Shown: positions 16,517 to 25,818 of the stretch, in pieces
Layout of the letters: every line of letters begins with the position of its first letter
Position numbering within the stretch: position 1 is the first letter of the stretch
Origin: Bordetella parapertussis
GTDB taxonomy: Bacteria > Pseudomonadota > Gammaproteobacteria > Burkholderiales > SG8-41
NCBI GenBank assembly: GCA_945901405.1
Contig: CAMDLH010000017.1
Span: 1 to 57,324, forward strand
DNA: 57,324 nucleotides
Direction of reading: 5' to 3'
Translations under genes and position numbers: made by a program
The notes under the pieces: generated by a model
Told to the model about the DNA's origin: nothing
The model's database searches: none
Seen by the model: the letters and a program-made list of their open reading frames with translations, nothing else

Positions 16517-19500
16517 GCTGCCACGCCTTTATCAACATGCGCGCGGCCCACTCTACCGCCATCTCGCGTTTGTATGCCGCCGAGCCGCGCACGTCGGACA
16601 TCGGTTGCGCCAGCGCGCGCACTTGCTGCACGGCATCGCGTAACAGTGCCTCGCCGTAACGCTTGCCGGCAAGTTGCTTCAAGTCGAGCACGATGGGTTT
16701 CCAGCCCACGCAACCCACGACCACGCGCGCCGCCGCACAGGCGCCCGCCGCATCGAGTGTTACCGCGGCGGCAACGTTGACCGTCGGAATCTCCAGCGCG
16801 CCGCGCAGCATGTATTTGTGGAATGCCGAGCCGGTGCGCGGGGCGGGACGGCCGCATTCGATGCTCACCACCATTTCGTCCTTGGCGTAGCGCTTGTCAA
16901 AGGCCTCTGTCAGCAAAAGCGTGCGCCGTCCCGCCGGGCCTGCCAGCGTGACGCGCGCATTCAGCGCAAGCAGCGCAATCGGAAGATCAAAGCCGCCGAT
17001 CAGCGGGCCTATGCTGCCGCCCACGGTAATCATGCGCCGCAGGCGCGCGTGGCCGACCTCTTCGAGGGCATCGTCGATGGCTTCGTACAGTTGTTTAAGT
17101 TGCGGATTATCAAAGATGCGCTGCTGATTGACCGCCGCGCCTGCGCGCAACGTGCCTTGCGCGTCGATGGTGATTTCCTGCAACTCGGGCACACGGATGA
17201 TGGATACGAGCCGCTTCGCCTGCGGATAACCGGTACGCTCGCGCCGCAGCGCGTGCGACATGCCGCCCGCGACAAGCGCGGTGTCGCCCTCAGTGAGCAT
17301 CGTGACAATTTCATCGACGGACTTTGCAAACACAAATTCCGGATTCGCCACGCGCGGCCCGGAGGGTTTGCCCACCGACAGCCGCGACCACATGCCGCCT
17401 TTGGGCTCGACAGGTGGCGTGACTTGTTCATTTGCATACAACTGGGGATTCAGTGCGCGATGAATTTTCTCCGAGGTGATCGGCAAGTCGTAGATGCGCA
17501 CGCCCACCGCATCGGCGATGGCATTCGCGATGCACGCGGGTATTGCGTCAAGCCCGATTTCACCAAGACCTTTCGCGCCGAACGGGCCGGAAGGCTCATA
17601 AGAATCCGCGAATGCGACGTGCATCTTCGGCAAGATGCCCGCGGTGGGAATTGGATAGTCTTTCAATTGCGGATCAGTGGGCTGGCCGTTCCACCAGTCG
17701 AAGTATTCGGTCATCGCCAGACCCAGGCCCTGCACCATCGCGCCTTCGACCTGACCCAAAGCCATCGTCGGGTGTATCACCGTGCCGCAATCGACGGTGG
17801 CCGCGAGCTCGGTGACGGTCACCATGCCGGTGCCACGATCGACTTCGACTTCCGCTGCCTGTGCGGTGAAATTGTAGGAACCGGATTCGTTGCCGAAGCG
17901 GCTGTGATCGGGAAACTCACTCGGATTGTCGAAGTTGCCCACGCCGATGATTGGCTGCCCGCCGGGCTTGTAAATGTTGGCGCGCACGATGGCCGACACT
18001 GGTTTGTAGGCCGACTCCGGCCCGGCCTTGGGGCCGATCTCGCCGCTGATGATGGTGAGGTCTTCCACCGGCAGCTTGAATTGTTCGGCGGCCGCGGCCA
18101 TCAACTGCTTGTGCGCTTCACCGGCGGCGCGGCGCACCGCGTTGCCCGCGACGTAGGTAACTCTACTGGCGAGCGCCCCCAGCGCATACGGATGCACATC
18201 CGTATCGGGCCGCGTGATGTCCACGCTCTCGTAGGCGAGGCCGAGTTCCTCGGCGGCGATCTGGCGCAGTACGGTCAACGTGCCCTGGCCGATTTCACCC
18301 TCGCCGCTGATGATGGTCGCGCGGCCGTCGTCGTTAATGCGCACGATGGCCGAGCTGCCGTCCCAGTCGCCGAAGCTGCGGCGGCCATTCACATGGATGC
18401 TGCATCCCATGCCCAAGCCCCGGTTGGGTTTTTTGTTCTTGTGTTTTTCTTTCCAGTGGATCAGTTCAGCCGTCTTGTCGATGCACTGCTTCAATTCGCA
18501 ACTGGTGATCTTGTGATTGTGCGGCGACACGTCGCCCGGCTCGACCGCGTTCATGCGCAGCAAATCAACCACGCTGATGCCGAGCTTCCCGGCGGCGAGA
18601 TCCCACGCCTGTTCTACCGCCCAATCCGCCGACGGATTGCCGAAACCGCGAAACGCCCCAGTGGGCACGAGGTTCGTGTACACCAGCTTCGAATGCGCGC
18701 GCGCATTCGGATATTTGTAAAGCGCGTCGTGGCGCACGGTGGCCGCGCCCAAAATCGCCTGCGACTTGCCGGTATATGCGCCGTTGTCGGCCCACATTTT
18801 TATTTCTTTCGCCAGCACGCGGCCGTTGCGGCTGAACCCCAGCCGCACCCAGTAGCGCATGGGCATTCGCGGGTGGCTCGCAAGGAACTCCTCTTCGCGC
18901 GTGTGGATCAGCTTCACCGGCTTGCCCGCGCGGCGCGCGAGCATGGCGCAGATCACCGAGCAATTATCGTCGCCTGATTTGCCGCCGAAGCCGCCGCCAA
19001 CTTCGGTCTGGATCACGCGAATGCGGTTCTCCGGAACGCCCAGCGCCACCGCGTAGCGCCCGCGCGCGAGATACGGCGTCTGCGAATTGCACCACATCGT
19101 CACGCGGCCCTCGGCCCAAAGTGCTACGCAGCCGATGGTCTCCAGCGCCGTGTGCCACTGGCGCTGTGATTCCCACGTGCCCTCGACGATGCAGTCGGAT
19201 GCATTGAACCCGGCATCGACATTGCCGCGCTCGAAATTGAATTCGTGCGCGATATTGCCGGTGCAGTCGTCATGCACCTGCGGTGCACCCGGCGCCATGG
19301 CTTGATCGAGCGACAGCACCGCCGGCAACACTTCGTATTGCACAATAATTTTATCGACTGCCGCACGCGCGATCTCCGGCGTGGCTGCGGCAACGGCGGC
19401 AACTTCATCACCAACATAACGTACGCGCCCGATGGCCAGTGGATAAAGATCAGGCCGGAACGCGCCCCATTTCTTTTGCGCGGTGTCCGCACCCGTGAGC

Positions 19501-19721
19501 ACGGCTTTCACACCGGGCATCGCCGCGGCGGCGCTGATGTCGATGGAGAGAATGCGCGCATTCGGATGCGGGCTGCGCAGCACCGCGCCATGCAGCATGC
19601 CGGTAAGGTGCATATCGGCGACGTAAAGCGCCGCGCCCGTGACTTTCGGCACGGCGTCGGTGCGTTGGACGTCTTTGCCGACTACGAGGAGGCCGGCGGC
19701 TCTTGGGTCGGGGGCGTTCAT
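16503..19721 (-). CDS. Fused molybdenum-cofactor and FAD subunits of a xanthine-dehydrogenase-family hydroxylase
   Basis: A 1,072-residue protein joining two normally separate subunits. Residues 1 to about 785 form the Mo-cofactor subunit, with the GGGFGGKSGDD cofactor loop, active-site loop AFRGFGN (about 354) and GAKGLGE with the catalytic Glu near 714. From about 792, starting PEFVFAKSVDEIVTMLTEGD, a FAD-PCMH domain with AGGMSHALRRE and TVGGSIGPLIGG replaces the CoxM subunit. The AFRGFG loop is that of xanthine dehydrogenase and 4-hydroxybenzoyl-CoA reductase relatives. I start at ATG 19721, which overlaps the small-subunit stop as ATGA; a start 78 bases upstream is open but would be shadow. 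The FAD half has weaker motifs than usual. Confidence 0.9.
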   Translation of the reverse strand: MNAPDPRAAGLLVVGKDVQRTDAVPKVTGAALYVADMHLTGMLHGAVLRSPHPNARILSIDISAAAAMPGVKAVLTGADTAQKKWGAFRPDLYPLAIGRVRYVGDEVAAVAAATPEIARAAVDKIIVQYEVLPAVLSLDQAMAPGAPQVHDDCTGNIAHEFNFERGNVDAGFNASDCIVEGTWESQRQWHTALETIGCVALWAEGRVTMWCNSQTPYLARGRYAVALGVPENRIRVIQTEVGGGFGGKSGDDNCSVICAMLARRAGKPVKLIHTREEEFLASHPRMPMRYWVRLGFSRNGRVLAKEIKMWADNGAYTGKSQAILGAATVRHDALYKYPNARAHSKLVYTNLVPTGAFRGFGNPSADWAVEQAWDLAAGKLGISVVDLLRMNAVEPGDVSPHNHKITSCELKQCIDKTAELIHWKEKHKNKKPNRGLGMGCSIHVNGRRSFGDWDGSSAIVRINDDGRATIISGEGEIGQGTLTVLRQIAAEELGLAYESVDITRPDTDVHPYALGALASRVTYVAGNAVRRAAGEAHKQLMAAAAEQFKLPVEDLTIISGEIGPKAGPESAYKPVSAIVRANIYKPGGQPIIGVGNFDNPSEFPDHSRFGNESGSYNFTAQAAEVEVDRGTGMVTVTELAATVDCGTVIHPTMALGQVEGAMVQGLGLAMTEYFDWWNGQPTDPQLKDYPIPTAGILPKMHVAFADSYEPSGPFGAKGLGEIGLDAIPACIANAIADAVGVRIYDLPITSEKIHRALNPQLYANEQVTPPVEPKGGMWSRLSVGKPSGPRVANPEFVFAKSVDEIVTMLTEGDTALVAGGMSHALRRERTGYPQAKRLVSIIRVPELQEITIDAQGTLRAGAAVNQQRIFDNPQLKQLYEAIDDALEEVGHARLRRMITVGGSIGPLIGGFDLPIALLALNARVTLAGPAGRRTLLLTEAFDKRYAKDEMVVSIECGRPAPRTGSAFHKYMLRGALEIPTVNVAAAVTLDAAGACAAARVVVGCVGWKPIVLDLKQLAGKRYGEALLRDAVQQVRALAQPMSDVRGSAAYKREMAVEWAARMLIKAWQRATG

Positions 19722-20197
19722 GCCTTCCTCCCCGATCTCCGCACCGCAATCGCATCCCGATAAGCCTCGAATATCCGCGCATACCCCGTGCACCGGCAAT
19801 AAACACTATCCACACTCGCGCGAATCTCTTCCTCGGACGGATCGGGATTTTTCTCCAGTAGCGAGCATGCCTGCATCACATGCCCCGGTATGCAGATACC
19901 GCATTGCAGCGCAGTTTTGTTCACAAACGCCTGCTGCACCGGATGCAGATGTTCGATGCCGGCCAAGCCCTCGATGGTGCGCACGTCCGTGCCGTCGCAA
20001 TGTGCCGCGAGTTGCAGGCACGCGGGCGCGGGTTCGCCGTCGATGATGACAGTGCAGATGCCGCACGCGCCGATCGCGCAGCCGACCTTGGTGCCGGTGA
20101 GCTTCAAGTCTTCGCGCAATACGTCGATCAGCAAGCGGTCGCTCGCCTTGAGTGCGATTTCGACTTCATCGCCGTTGAGGGTGAATTTGATCAGCAT
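19718..20197 (-). CDS. 2x[2Fe-2S] small subunit of the fused hydroxylase
   Basis: Iron-sulfur subunit of 159 residues that pairs with the fused Mo/FAD protein. Ligands Cys40, Cys45, Cys48 and Cys60 form the ferredoxin-type cluster, and Cys99, Cys102, Cys134 and Cys136 the helical-domain cluster. The first gene of the minus-strand run, it is translationally coupled to the fused subunit by an ATGA overlap. The order small-(large+medium) differs from the medium-small-large order of the first hydroxylase at 6085-10021. Confidence 0.94.
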   Translation of the reverse strand: MLIKFTLNGDEVEIALKASDRLLIDVLREDLKLTGTKVGCAIGACGICTVIIDGEPAPACLQLAAHCDGTDVRTIEGLAGIEHLHPVQQAFVNKTALQCGICIPGHVMQACSLLEKNPDPSEEEIRASVDSVYCRCTGYARIFEAYRDAIAVRRSGRKA

Positions 20198-20275
20198 CGG
20201 GAATCAACTTGAAAGAGGCCGTGATTATAAGCGCAAGCACGCGAACCGTCTTAAAATGTGCCGTCGTTTTAGCCC

Positions 20276-21049
20276 TTGGAGCCGCCCGTGTTCGACACTC
20301 ATTTTCACATCATCGATATGCGTTACCCGGTGCAGGAAAATCAGGGATTTTTCCCGCCGTCGTTCCCCGCGCCGGACTATCAGGCGCGCACCGCGGGCCT
20401 CGGCATCACCGGCGGCAACGTGGTGTCCGGTTCGTTTCAGGGCTTCGACACCGGCTTCATGCACGAGGCGCTGCGTGTGCTGGGGCCCACGTTCACCGGC
20501 GTGATTCAGATTCCGTCCACCGCAAGTGATGAAGAGATACTCAAGCTCGACGCAATAGGTGTGAGGGGCGTGCGCTTTAACATGGCGCGCGGCGGCTCTG
20601 CCGACGTGGCCGATCTTGAAAACGTTGCGAAGCGCGTATGGGCGCTCGCGCACTGGCACGTGGAGTTGTATGCCGATGCACGCGATCTTGCGACCATGGT
20701 TGATACGCTCGGCGCCTTGCCCGCGGTGAGCATCGCGCATCTGGGCATGTCCGACGAGGGTTTGCCGACGCTGCTAAAGCTCGCCGAAAAAGGCATGATG
20801 GTCAAAGCCACCGGCTTTGGACGCATGACGCTCGATCCGGTGAAAGGCATACGCGCGCTGATTGCGGCGAATCCGGATTGCCTGATGTTCGGCACCGACC
20901 TGCCGTCGCAGCGCGCGCGGCGTGCGTTTTTGCCTTCGGATATTGATTTGCTTCGAGACAACATTGGCGCGGCAAACTTGCGCAAAGTGTTCTTCGACAA
21001 TGCGGTAAAGTTCTACAGACCGCGTCAGATGCCGGTTTATATTCCTTAA
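20276..21049 (+). CDS. Amidohydrolase-family protein (pyrone dicarboxylate lactonase-like)
   Basis: TIM-barrel metal-dependent hydrolase of 257 residues in the amidohydrolase_2 family, related to 2-pyrone-4,6-dicarboxylate hydrolase (LigI) and decarboxylases. The N-terminal metal motif DTHFHIID gives His9 and His11. The C-terminal MFGTDLPSQ carries the conserved Asp, and AIAHLG-like strand SIAHLGMSD supplies another His. It starts at TTG 20276; GTG 20288 is the alternative. It is divergent from the hydroxylase operon, so it may act on the same compound, but the sequence does not prove this. Confidence 0.8.
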   Translation: MEPPVFDTHFHIIDMRYPVQENQGFFPPSFPAPDYQARTAGLGITGGNVVSGSFQGFDTGFMHEALRVLGPTFTGVIQIPSTASDEEILKLDAIGVRGVRFNMARGGSADVADLENVAKRVWALAHWHVELYADARDLATMVDTLGALPAVSIAHLGMSDEGLPTLLKLAEKGMMVKATGFGRMTLDPVKGIRALIAANPDCLMFGTDLPSQRARRAFLPSDIDLLRDNIGAANLRKVFFDNAVKFYRPRQMPVYIP

Positions 21050-21055
21050 AATAGT

Positions 21056-21077
21056 CAATAAAAACAATAACTTATAC
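21056..21077 (-). repeat. AT-rich dispersed motif, variant copy between convergent genes
   Basis: Reading on the minus strand, GTATAAGTTATTGTTTTTATTG aligns to the consensus with one inserted T. It lies seven bases after the stop of the amidohydrolase gene and 30 bases before the end of the convergent TfpX/TfpZ gene. Confidence 0.5.
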
Positions 21078-21108
21078 GTATTCAACTTTCATTGTGAATT
21101 CAACGGGT

Positions 21109-21885
21109 TTATAGATTGGGCGGCAACAACTTCACCACGTCACCCGTCGCAGCGTCGATCAAAACCACGCCAAATCCACGCCGCGTGCGTAGCGGCGCGT
21201 AACGCAGTTCGGATGCCTTGCGCCCGGAGCCGGCAAGGTATTTTTCCATCATGCCGGCCATTTCTTTATCCTGCTTACGGGCGGATTCAAGCGGCTGACT
21301 TTTCTTGACGACCTGTGCTTTGTAGCCGGCATATGGCACGTAGTACTGCGGATGGTGGCGCAGGTCTTTCCCGCCTCCCAGCGTTTCGAACGTGCGTTGC
21401 ATGCGCTCGTTTTCGTCCGCGGGCGGTTCCACCGCCATCAGCACCGGCCCGGTGATCGACAGCGAGCGAAATTCGGGATGACGAGCCTTGGCCAAATCCG
21501 CGTCGTCCAGCTCAATTGCGCGCACGGTCTCAAATTGGTCGACAACGAATGCGATGAATACCGGGCGTGCCACGAACATGACATAACACCCGTACACCAG
21601 CGCGGAAACCTGCACTATCCCGATAACGGCAAGATCGAAGCGCAGGCCGCGCTTGCCGGCCTTGAAAATGATCAGCGTGATCAGCGGGCCAATCACGATA
21701 TCCACGGCAACCAGTATGATCAACAAACCGCTGCCGCCCTCCGCGGTAAACAGCGGCGGCGGATACCAAACGCCGAGCATGATCGCCACCGCGATGGCGG
21801 CGATGGCGGCGCTGATCAGTAGATGCAGACCGGAGGCCTGCCAGCGGGAAAACGCTTTTGCGGGAGAAATCGTAGCGTCTGTCAT
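21109..21885 (-). CDS. TfpX/TfpZ-like type IV pilin accessory protein
   Basis: Inner-membrane protein of 258 residues with three N-terminal hydrophobic segments (after KAFSRWQASGLHLLIS; around GGSGLLIILVAVDIVIGPL; around LAVIGIVQVSALVYGCYVMF) and a soluble C-terminal half. The motif VDIVIGPLITLIIFK and the ARPVFIAFVVDQFETV segment are typical of TfpX/TfpZ proteins, which act with specific type IV pilins. No pilin gene is next to it, so it appears orphaned here. I start at ATG 21885 (MTDATISPAKAF); an ATG 75 bases upstream gives an unlikely extension. Confidence 0.8.
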   Translation of the reverse strand: MTDATISPAKAFSRWQASGLHLLISAAIAAIAVAIMLGVWYPPPLFTAEGGSGLLIILVAVDIVIGPLITLIIFKAGKRGLRFDLAVIGIVQVSALVYGCYVMFVARPVFIAFVVDQFETVRAIELDDADLAKARHPEFRSLSITGPVLMAVEPPADENERMQRTFETLGGGKDLRHHPQYYVPYAGYKAQVVKKSQPLESARKQDKEMAGMMEKYLAGSGRKASELRYAPLRTRRGFGVVLIDAATGDVVKLLPPNL

Positions 21886-22044
21886 TTTGCGTCCGGGATT
21901 ATCAATGGTCAGGGTGAGCAAATTATATTTATTTTGCGGCGCGCGTAAAGAGGGGTGCACGAGTGGACGAAAGATGCCGCGCGGCCCGTCAGCCGCAAAT
22001 GGGAGATGAATTAAACGCGGGTTGGCGCCGCCAGGATGTTTGAT

Positions 22045-22764
22045 TCAAGCGCCGGCAAAAATGTCCAGAAGTTCCGCGGGCGAGAGAATTCTGTATTCGC
22101 CTTCCGCTATATCGCCGAGCAGAAGCGCCCCCGTCTGAAAGCGGTGCAACGCGACGACGTGATTGCCGAGCGCGGCGAACATGCGCCTTATCTGGTGATA
22201 GCGCCCCTCGGTGAGTATCATCACGCCGCTGGTGGCGCTCTCCGCGCGCCACGCCGCAGGTTTCAAAGGCTTGTCGTCATCCTTGAGCATGAATTGCCCA
22301 GTGGCGAACAAGGCCGTTTCGTCACCCCGGCACGGATCGCGCAGCGTAACGCAGTAATGCTTGGGCGGATGGGTCTTGGGATGAATCACACGATGCAGCA
22401 GATCGCCGTCATCGGTAAAAAGCAGTTGGCCGGTGCTGTCCCTGTCCAGCCGCCCGATGGTGGATAGCGCGGGCTTGCGCGCCCGGTAACGATCCGGCAG
22501 CAGATCATAAACCAGCGCACCCTGCGCATTGCGCGAGCAAGTGTAGTCTCTGGGCTTGTGCATCATCAGCGTGAGCGGCGCGGGCTGGTCGATTGCCGCA
22601 CCGTCGAATAGCAACGCGCCGGTGCGCACGAGATCAAGCGCGATGGTTTGCGCAGCGTCCTTGATTGCCGCGCCGTTTAACGTGACTCTCCCCGCGCGGC
22701 ACGCCGCTGCAATCTCTTTGCGGCTGGCGTAACCCAGATTGGACAGCAGGCGGTCCAGCCGCGT
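22045..22764 (-). CDS. RsuA-family rRNA pseudouridine synthase with non-canonical start
   Basis: Pseudouridine synthase acting on rRNA. The catalytic motif GRLDRDSTGQLLFTDDGDLL carries the active-site Asp, and the C-terminal YHQIRRMFAALGNHV is typical of the RsuA/RluE group. An S4 RNA-binding domain (RLDRLLSNLGYASRKEIA) is in frame upstream of the first canonical start, GTG at 22629. Between the in-frame stop at 22798-22800 and that domain there is no ATG, GTG or TTG. The residue where related proteins have Met is ACG at 22762-22764, one transition from ATG. I give the full-length 239-residue frame from that codon; a true ACG start, start loss or base error are all possible. Confidence 0.75.
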   Translation of the reverse strand, partial: TRLDRLLSNLGYASRKEIAAACRAGRVTLNGAAIKDAAQTIALDLVRTGALLFDGAAIDQPAPLTLMMHKPRDYTCSRNAQGALVYDLLPDRYRARKPALSTIGRLDRDSTGQLLFTDDGDLLHRVIHPKTHPPKHYCVTLRDPCRGDETALFATGQFMLKDDDKPLKPAAWRAESATSGVMILTEGRYHQIRRMFAALGNHVVALHRFQTGALLLGDIAEGEYRILSPAELLDIFAGA

Positions 22765-22845
22765 GGTAGGGGTGGAGGGGATATTGAGGGTGGAAAACTA
22801 GCGAGCGTTGCGGCGGGTCGGCGTGTGGGGATTGTACGCGGATTG

Positions 22846-23784
22846 TCAAGGCGTCCACCAATACCGCACCACATGAAAAAACACCGGTGCGGAAAAGCAC
22901 AGCGAGTCGATGCGGTCGAGCATGCCGCCATGTCCTTCGATCAGAGTGCCCCAGTCCTTGACGCCGCGGTCGCGCTTGATCGCGGACATGACCAGCCCGC
23001 CGAGAAAGCCCAGCAATGTGATGGCGAGCGAAATCAATGCGGCTTGCGCGACAGTGAATGGCGTGATCCACGCGAGGCTTGCGCCCAGTGCCACTGCGCT
23101 GACGATGCCGCCGATGAATCCTTCCACTGTTTTCGATGGCGATAGTTCGGGTGCGATTTTGCGTCGGCCGACGAGCTTGCCCCAGATGTATTGCAGCACG
23201 TCGCTGGCCTGCACCACGAGTATCAAGAACACCAGCAGGAACGCGTTGCGGCCTTCGTAGCCGGGGATGGTCAGCGTCAATAGCGCGGGCACGTGCGAGA
23301 TGCAGAACACACTTACCATCAATCCCCATTGTATGGTCGCGGTGCGCTGCATGTAATTCTGGATGTCGCCCGATACCGCGGCGAGCACGGGCAACATTAG
23401 AAACGCGTAGACGGGAATGAAGATCGAGTAGAGGCCGTACCAATCCATCCAGATCAGCAAATACTGGAATGGCAGCACGATGAAGAAACACACCGCCAGC
23501 GCCCAATGGTCACCGCGCCGGCTGGGCGTGAGTGTTGCGTACTCGCGTAGTGCGACGAACGACACCAGTGCGAACAGCACGATCACGCCGATTTTGCCAA
23601 GCCACAGCGCCGCGCCGAGCAGTGCCGCCATCACCCACCACGCGCGGATGCGCTGGTTCATGTTGTCGATGGCGGCGTGCGGTTTGCCGCGCGCGGTGGT
23701 GGCCTTTAGTATAAAGCCGACGACAGAGGCGAGCATAAGCACGCCGAGAATCGCGCTGGTGAGCCAGAGTGCGTGTGGAGTCAT
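22846..23784 (-). CDS. ynbB: CdsA/YnbB-like phosphatidate cytidylyltransferase
   Basis: Integral membrane enzyme that activates phosphatidate as CDP-diacylglycerol. The 312-residue protein has about eight hydrophobic segments and a complete C-terminal family signature, from SAIKRDRGVKDWG to EGHGGMLDRID. The start ATG 23784 overlaps the PlsC gene stop as ATGA. It is the last of five same-strand genes that match E. coli ynbABCD plus an acyltransferase. Because of that context I label it ynbB-like, rather than housekeeping cdsA, which usually lies with uppS and dxr. Confidence 0.85.
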   Translation of the reverse strand: MTPHALWLTSAILGVLMLASVVGFILKATTARGKPHAAIDNMNQRIRAWWVMAALLGAALWLGKIGVIVLFALVSFVALREYATLTPSRRGDHWALAVCFFIVLPFQYLLIWMDWYGLYSIFIPVYAFLMLPVLAAVSGDIQNYMQRTATIQWGLMVSVFCISHVPALLTLTIPGYEGRNAFLLVFLILVVQASDVLQYIWGKLVGRRKIAPELSPSKTVEGFIGGIVSAVALGASLAWITPFTVAQAALISLAITLLGFLGGLVMSAIKRDRGVKDWGTLIEGHGGMLDRIDSLCFSAPVFFHVVRYWWTP

Positions 23785-24416
23785 TGCGGTTGCACCGATT
23801 GCGCCAGCGCCAGCAGCGCGCCGCGTGCGCGCGCGATGAACGCGGCTTTTTCTTCGCCCGGTTGATAACGCACCGGTGCGCCGAAGTTTACCGAACACAG
23901 CAGCGGCAGCGGCACGATTTCACCCTTGGGCAGCACGCGGCCGAGGTTATCGACCCACACCGGGATCAATTCGATTTGCGGCCGGCGCGAGGCCACGTGA
24001 AAGAGGCCGCTCTTGAACGGCAGCAAGGTGTCCGACGTGGTGTTACGCGTGCCTTCGGGGAAAACAATCAGCGAATCGCCTCTATCCAGCGCATCGGTCA
24101 TCGCGGCTATCGGATCGGGCGCGCTGGGCTTGGGAACGCGCTCGACCAGTACTCCGTGCAGCACCTGATGGATCAGATAGCGGCGCAGCCGGCCCACGTC
24201 CCAGTAATCCGCGCCGGCCACCGGGCGCGTGCGTGCGCGCAAGGCTGGCGGCAGCGAGGCCCAGATCAAGATGAAATCGGCGTGACTGCGGTGATTGCCG
24301 TAGTAGATGCGCAGCACCGGTTGCGGCGCGCAGCCGCTCCAGCGTGCCTGCGCGCCGGTGAGCAGCCGCGTGAATCCGGTGAGTGCGTATGCGATGAGGT
24401 GCGCGAACCACTTCAT
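23781..24416 (-). CDS. PlsC-like 1-acylglycerol-3-phosphate acyltransferase
   Basis: Membrane-associated acyltransferase that makes phosphatidate from lysophosphatidate. The 211-residue protein has the catalytic HX4D motif NHRSHAD (His42, Asp47) and the substrate-binding FPEGTRN (119-125). Start and stop overlap the neighbours by four bases on both sides (ATGA), so it is tightly coupled between the PAP2/phosphatase and cytidylyltransferase genes. Its product would be the substrate of the next gene's cytidylyltransferase. Confidence 0.88.
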   Translation of the reverse strand: MKWFAHLIAYALTGFTRLLTGAQARWSGCAPQPVLRIYYGNHRSHADFILIWASLPPALRARTRPVAGADYWDVGRLRRYLIHQVLHGVLVERVPKPSAPDPIAAMTDALDRGDSLIVFPEGTRNTTSDTLLPFKSGLFHVASRRPQIELIPVWVDNLGRVLPKGEIVPLPLLCSVNFGAPVRYQPGEEKAAFIARARGALLALAQSVQPQ

Positions 24417-25744
24417 GAGCGTTTGAGTTGCGTTGCGTATTGATCGAGCAGATCGAGTTGCTCGCGGTGCAGCACCGCTTGCGGACGCGCCTTGAGTATT
24501 TGCGCCGCGGCGTCATTGGCGTCAACAGCATGCCCGCTCGCGATCAGCCATGCGGCGACAGCGCTGGCGCTGCGCGAGTAACCGAGCGCGCAGCAGACCA
24601 GCACCGGGCCGTTTTGCAGCGCGTTGGTGATTGCGCGCGCCGCTGCGTCAAGGTGCGCAACGTCAAGAGGGGCGAGATCAAGCACGGGCAGACTGATGTA
24701 GTGCGCGCTATCGGCGCGGCGCGGCAGTTCGGCGCAAAGATCAACCAGCGTATTCACGCCGGGCGGCAGTTCGCCATTTTTTGGAATGCGTCCCAGCCAC
24801 ACATTCGGTGCGACTTGATTCGCCTTGTGCGCATTGCGTGTCCACGCGCGCGAGTTGCCCCACGCGCCGATGAGATACGGCGCCAGCAGCCACAGGCTTG
24901 CCTGTGATAGCATTCCATTACTATTTTTCTGGAATGAATTATCGTTTAAAAACAAATAGATAGCGCTCACCATAATGAGTGACACACTGAGCCACAGCAG
25001 CCAAAGATAGACACCGCCCAGCGTAATCGAAAGTAAAGCAATTGCCAGCGCGCACACGAAGTATCGCAGCGCCAGGGAGCGCCGCTGCGCGCTTGATGTG
25101 CGCGCCGCTTGTGAAAATATCGACGCCCGATCATCGGGGAATAGCCACACGCACAACCACCCCGCGAGCAATCCCGTGGGCACGTCGATGAAGTGATGCT
25201 GAAAAGTAGTGAGCACCGAGATGCCGATCAGCGCGAACCACACGTGCAGCAGCCAGCGCCAGACACCATGCAAGTGGCGCGCATAAAGCACCCACAGAAT
25301 GATCAGCAGCGTGATGTGCAGCGCGGGCGCCTGATTGAACGGCTTGTCGAAACCCGTGAGCGTGTCGAACATCAAGCCGAAGATGCCATCGGACGGCGGG
25401 CGCACAAAGGTTTGCTGCAATGGAAAAAGAATGAAGCAGGTGACGCCGATAATCTGCGCGGCAAGCAGGCGCCAGGCGTGCGTGTCGAGTTCTTTTTTAG
25501 TGACGCAAACAAAAAGAGAGATTGCGTAGAAGATATCAATCGACCAGTAAGGAACGATGGTCCACGGCACAAAGGGAATGTGGCGTTCCCAATCGAAAAC
25601 GATTGAAGCCACGTCGCCACGCTGGCTGGCGAGCCAGTTGGCGAAGCCGTAGGTGGCGAAGAACAGCGGGCCGAGGAAGGCCAGCCATGCGGCTGCACGT
25701 TTCCAAGGGTGTGTTGGTAACCGTGGTTTGATATGTGATGCCAT
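24413..25744 (-). CDS. ynbD: YnbD-like PAP2 / dual-specificity phosphatase fusion
   Basis: Inner-membrane protein of 443 residues. The N-terminal two thirds hold multiple hydrophobic segments with PAP2-like elements (RPPSDGIFGLMFD; APALHITLLI; TTFQHHFIDVPTGLLAGW), and the C-terminus is a dual-specificity phosphatase with the CX5R active site CALGYSR (about 381-387). This architecture is that of E. coli YnbD. It could remove a phosphate from a lipid head-group intermediate such as a phosphatidyl-alcohol phosphate. The chosen start ATG 25744 begins MASHIKPRLP; another start lies nine bases upstream. A copy of the AT-rich motif is inside the coding sequence, encoding YLFLND. Confidence 0.85.
   Translation of the reverse strand: MASHIKPRLPTHPWKRAAAWLAFLGPLFFATYGFANWLASQRGDVASIVFDWERHIPFVPWTIVPYWSIDIFYAISLFVCVTKKELDTHAWRLLAAQIIGVTCFILFPLQQTFVRPPSDGIFGLMFDTLTGFDKPFNQAPALHITLLIILWVLYARHLHGVWRWLLHVWFALIGISVLTTFQHHFIDVPTGLLAGWLCVWLFPDDRASIFSQAARTSSAQRRSLALRYFVCALAIALLSITLGGVYLWLLWLSVSLIMVSAIYLFLNDNSFQKNSNGMLSQASLWLLAPYLIGAWGNSRAWTRNAHKANQVAPNVWLGRIPKNGELPPGVNTLVDLCAELPRRADSAHYISLPVLDLAPLDVAHLDAAARAITNALQNGPVLVCCALGYSRSASAVAAWLIASGHAVDANDAAAQILKARPQAVLHREQLDLLDQYATQLKRS
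24943..24962 (-). repeat. AT-rich dispersed motif, copy inside ynbD-like gene
   Basis: Minus-strand TATCTATTTGTTTTTAAACG matches the consensus at 16 or more positions and is translated as part of a membrane segment and following loop (YLFLND). Its presence within a gene argues that the motif is not simply a promoter or ribosome binding element. Confidence 0.7.
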
Positions 25745-25818
25745 TAAACGCAATGATAAGCGGAACAGACGAGCGAAGCAGGGGAGGCTGGCGCATGTAG
25801 AACGCGTGGGTCGGAACT

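Noticed and set aside
16674..18977. 767-codon open frame on the plus strand
   Set aside because: It is the antisense shadow of the fused molybdenum hydroxylase gene; GC-rich third positions keep it open, and its translation is Arg/Ala/His-rich without any family motif.
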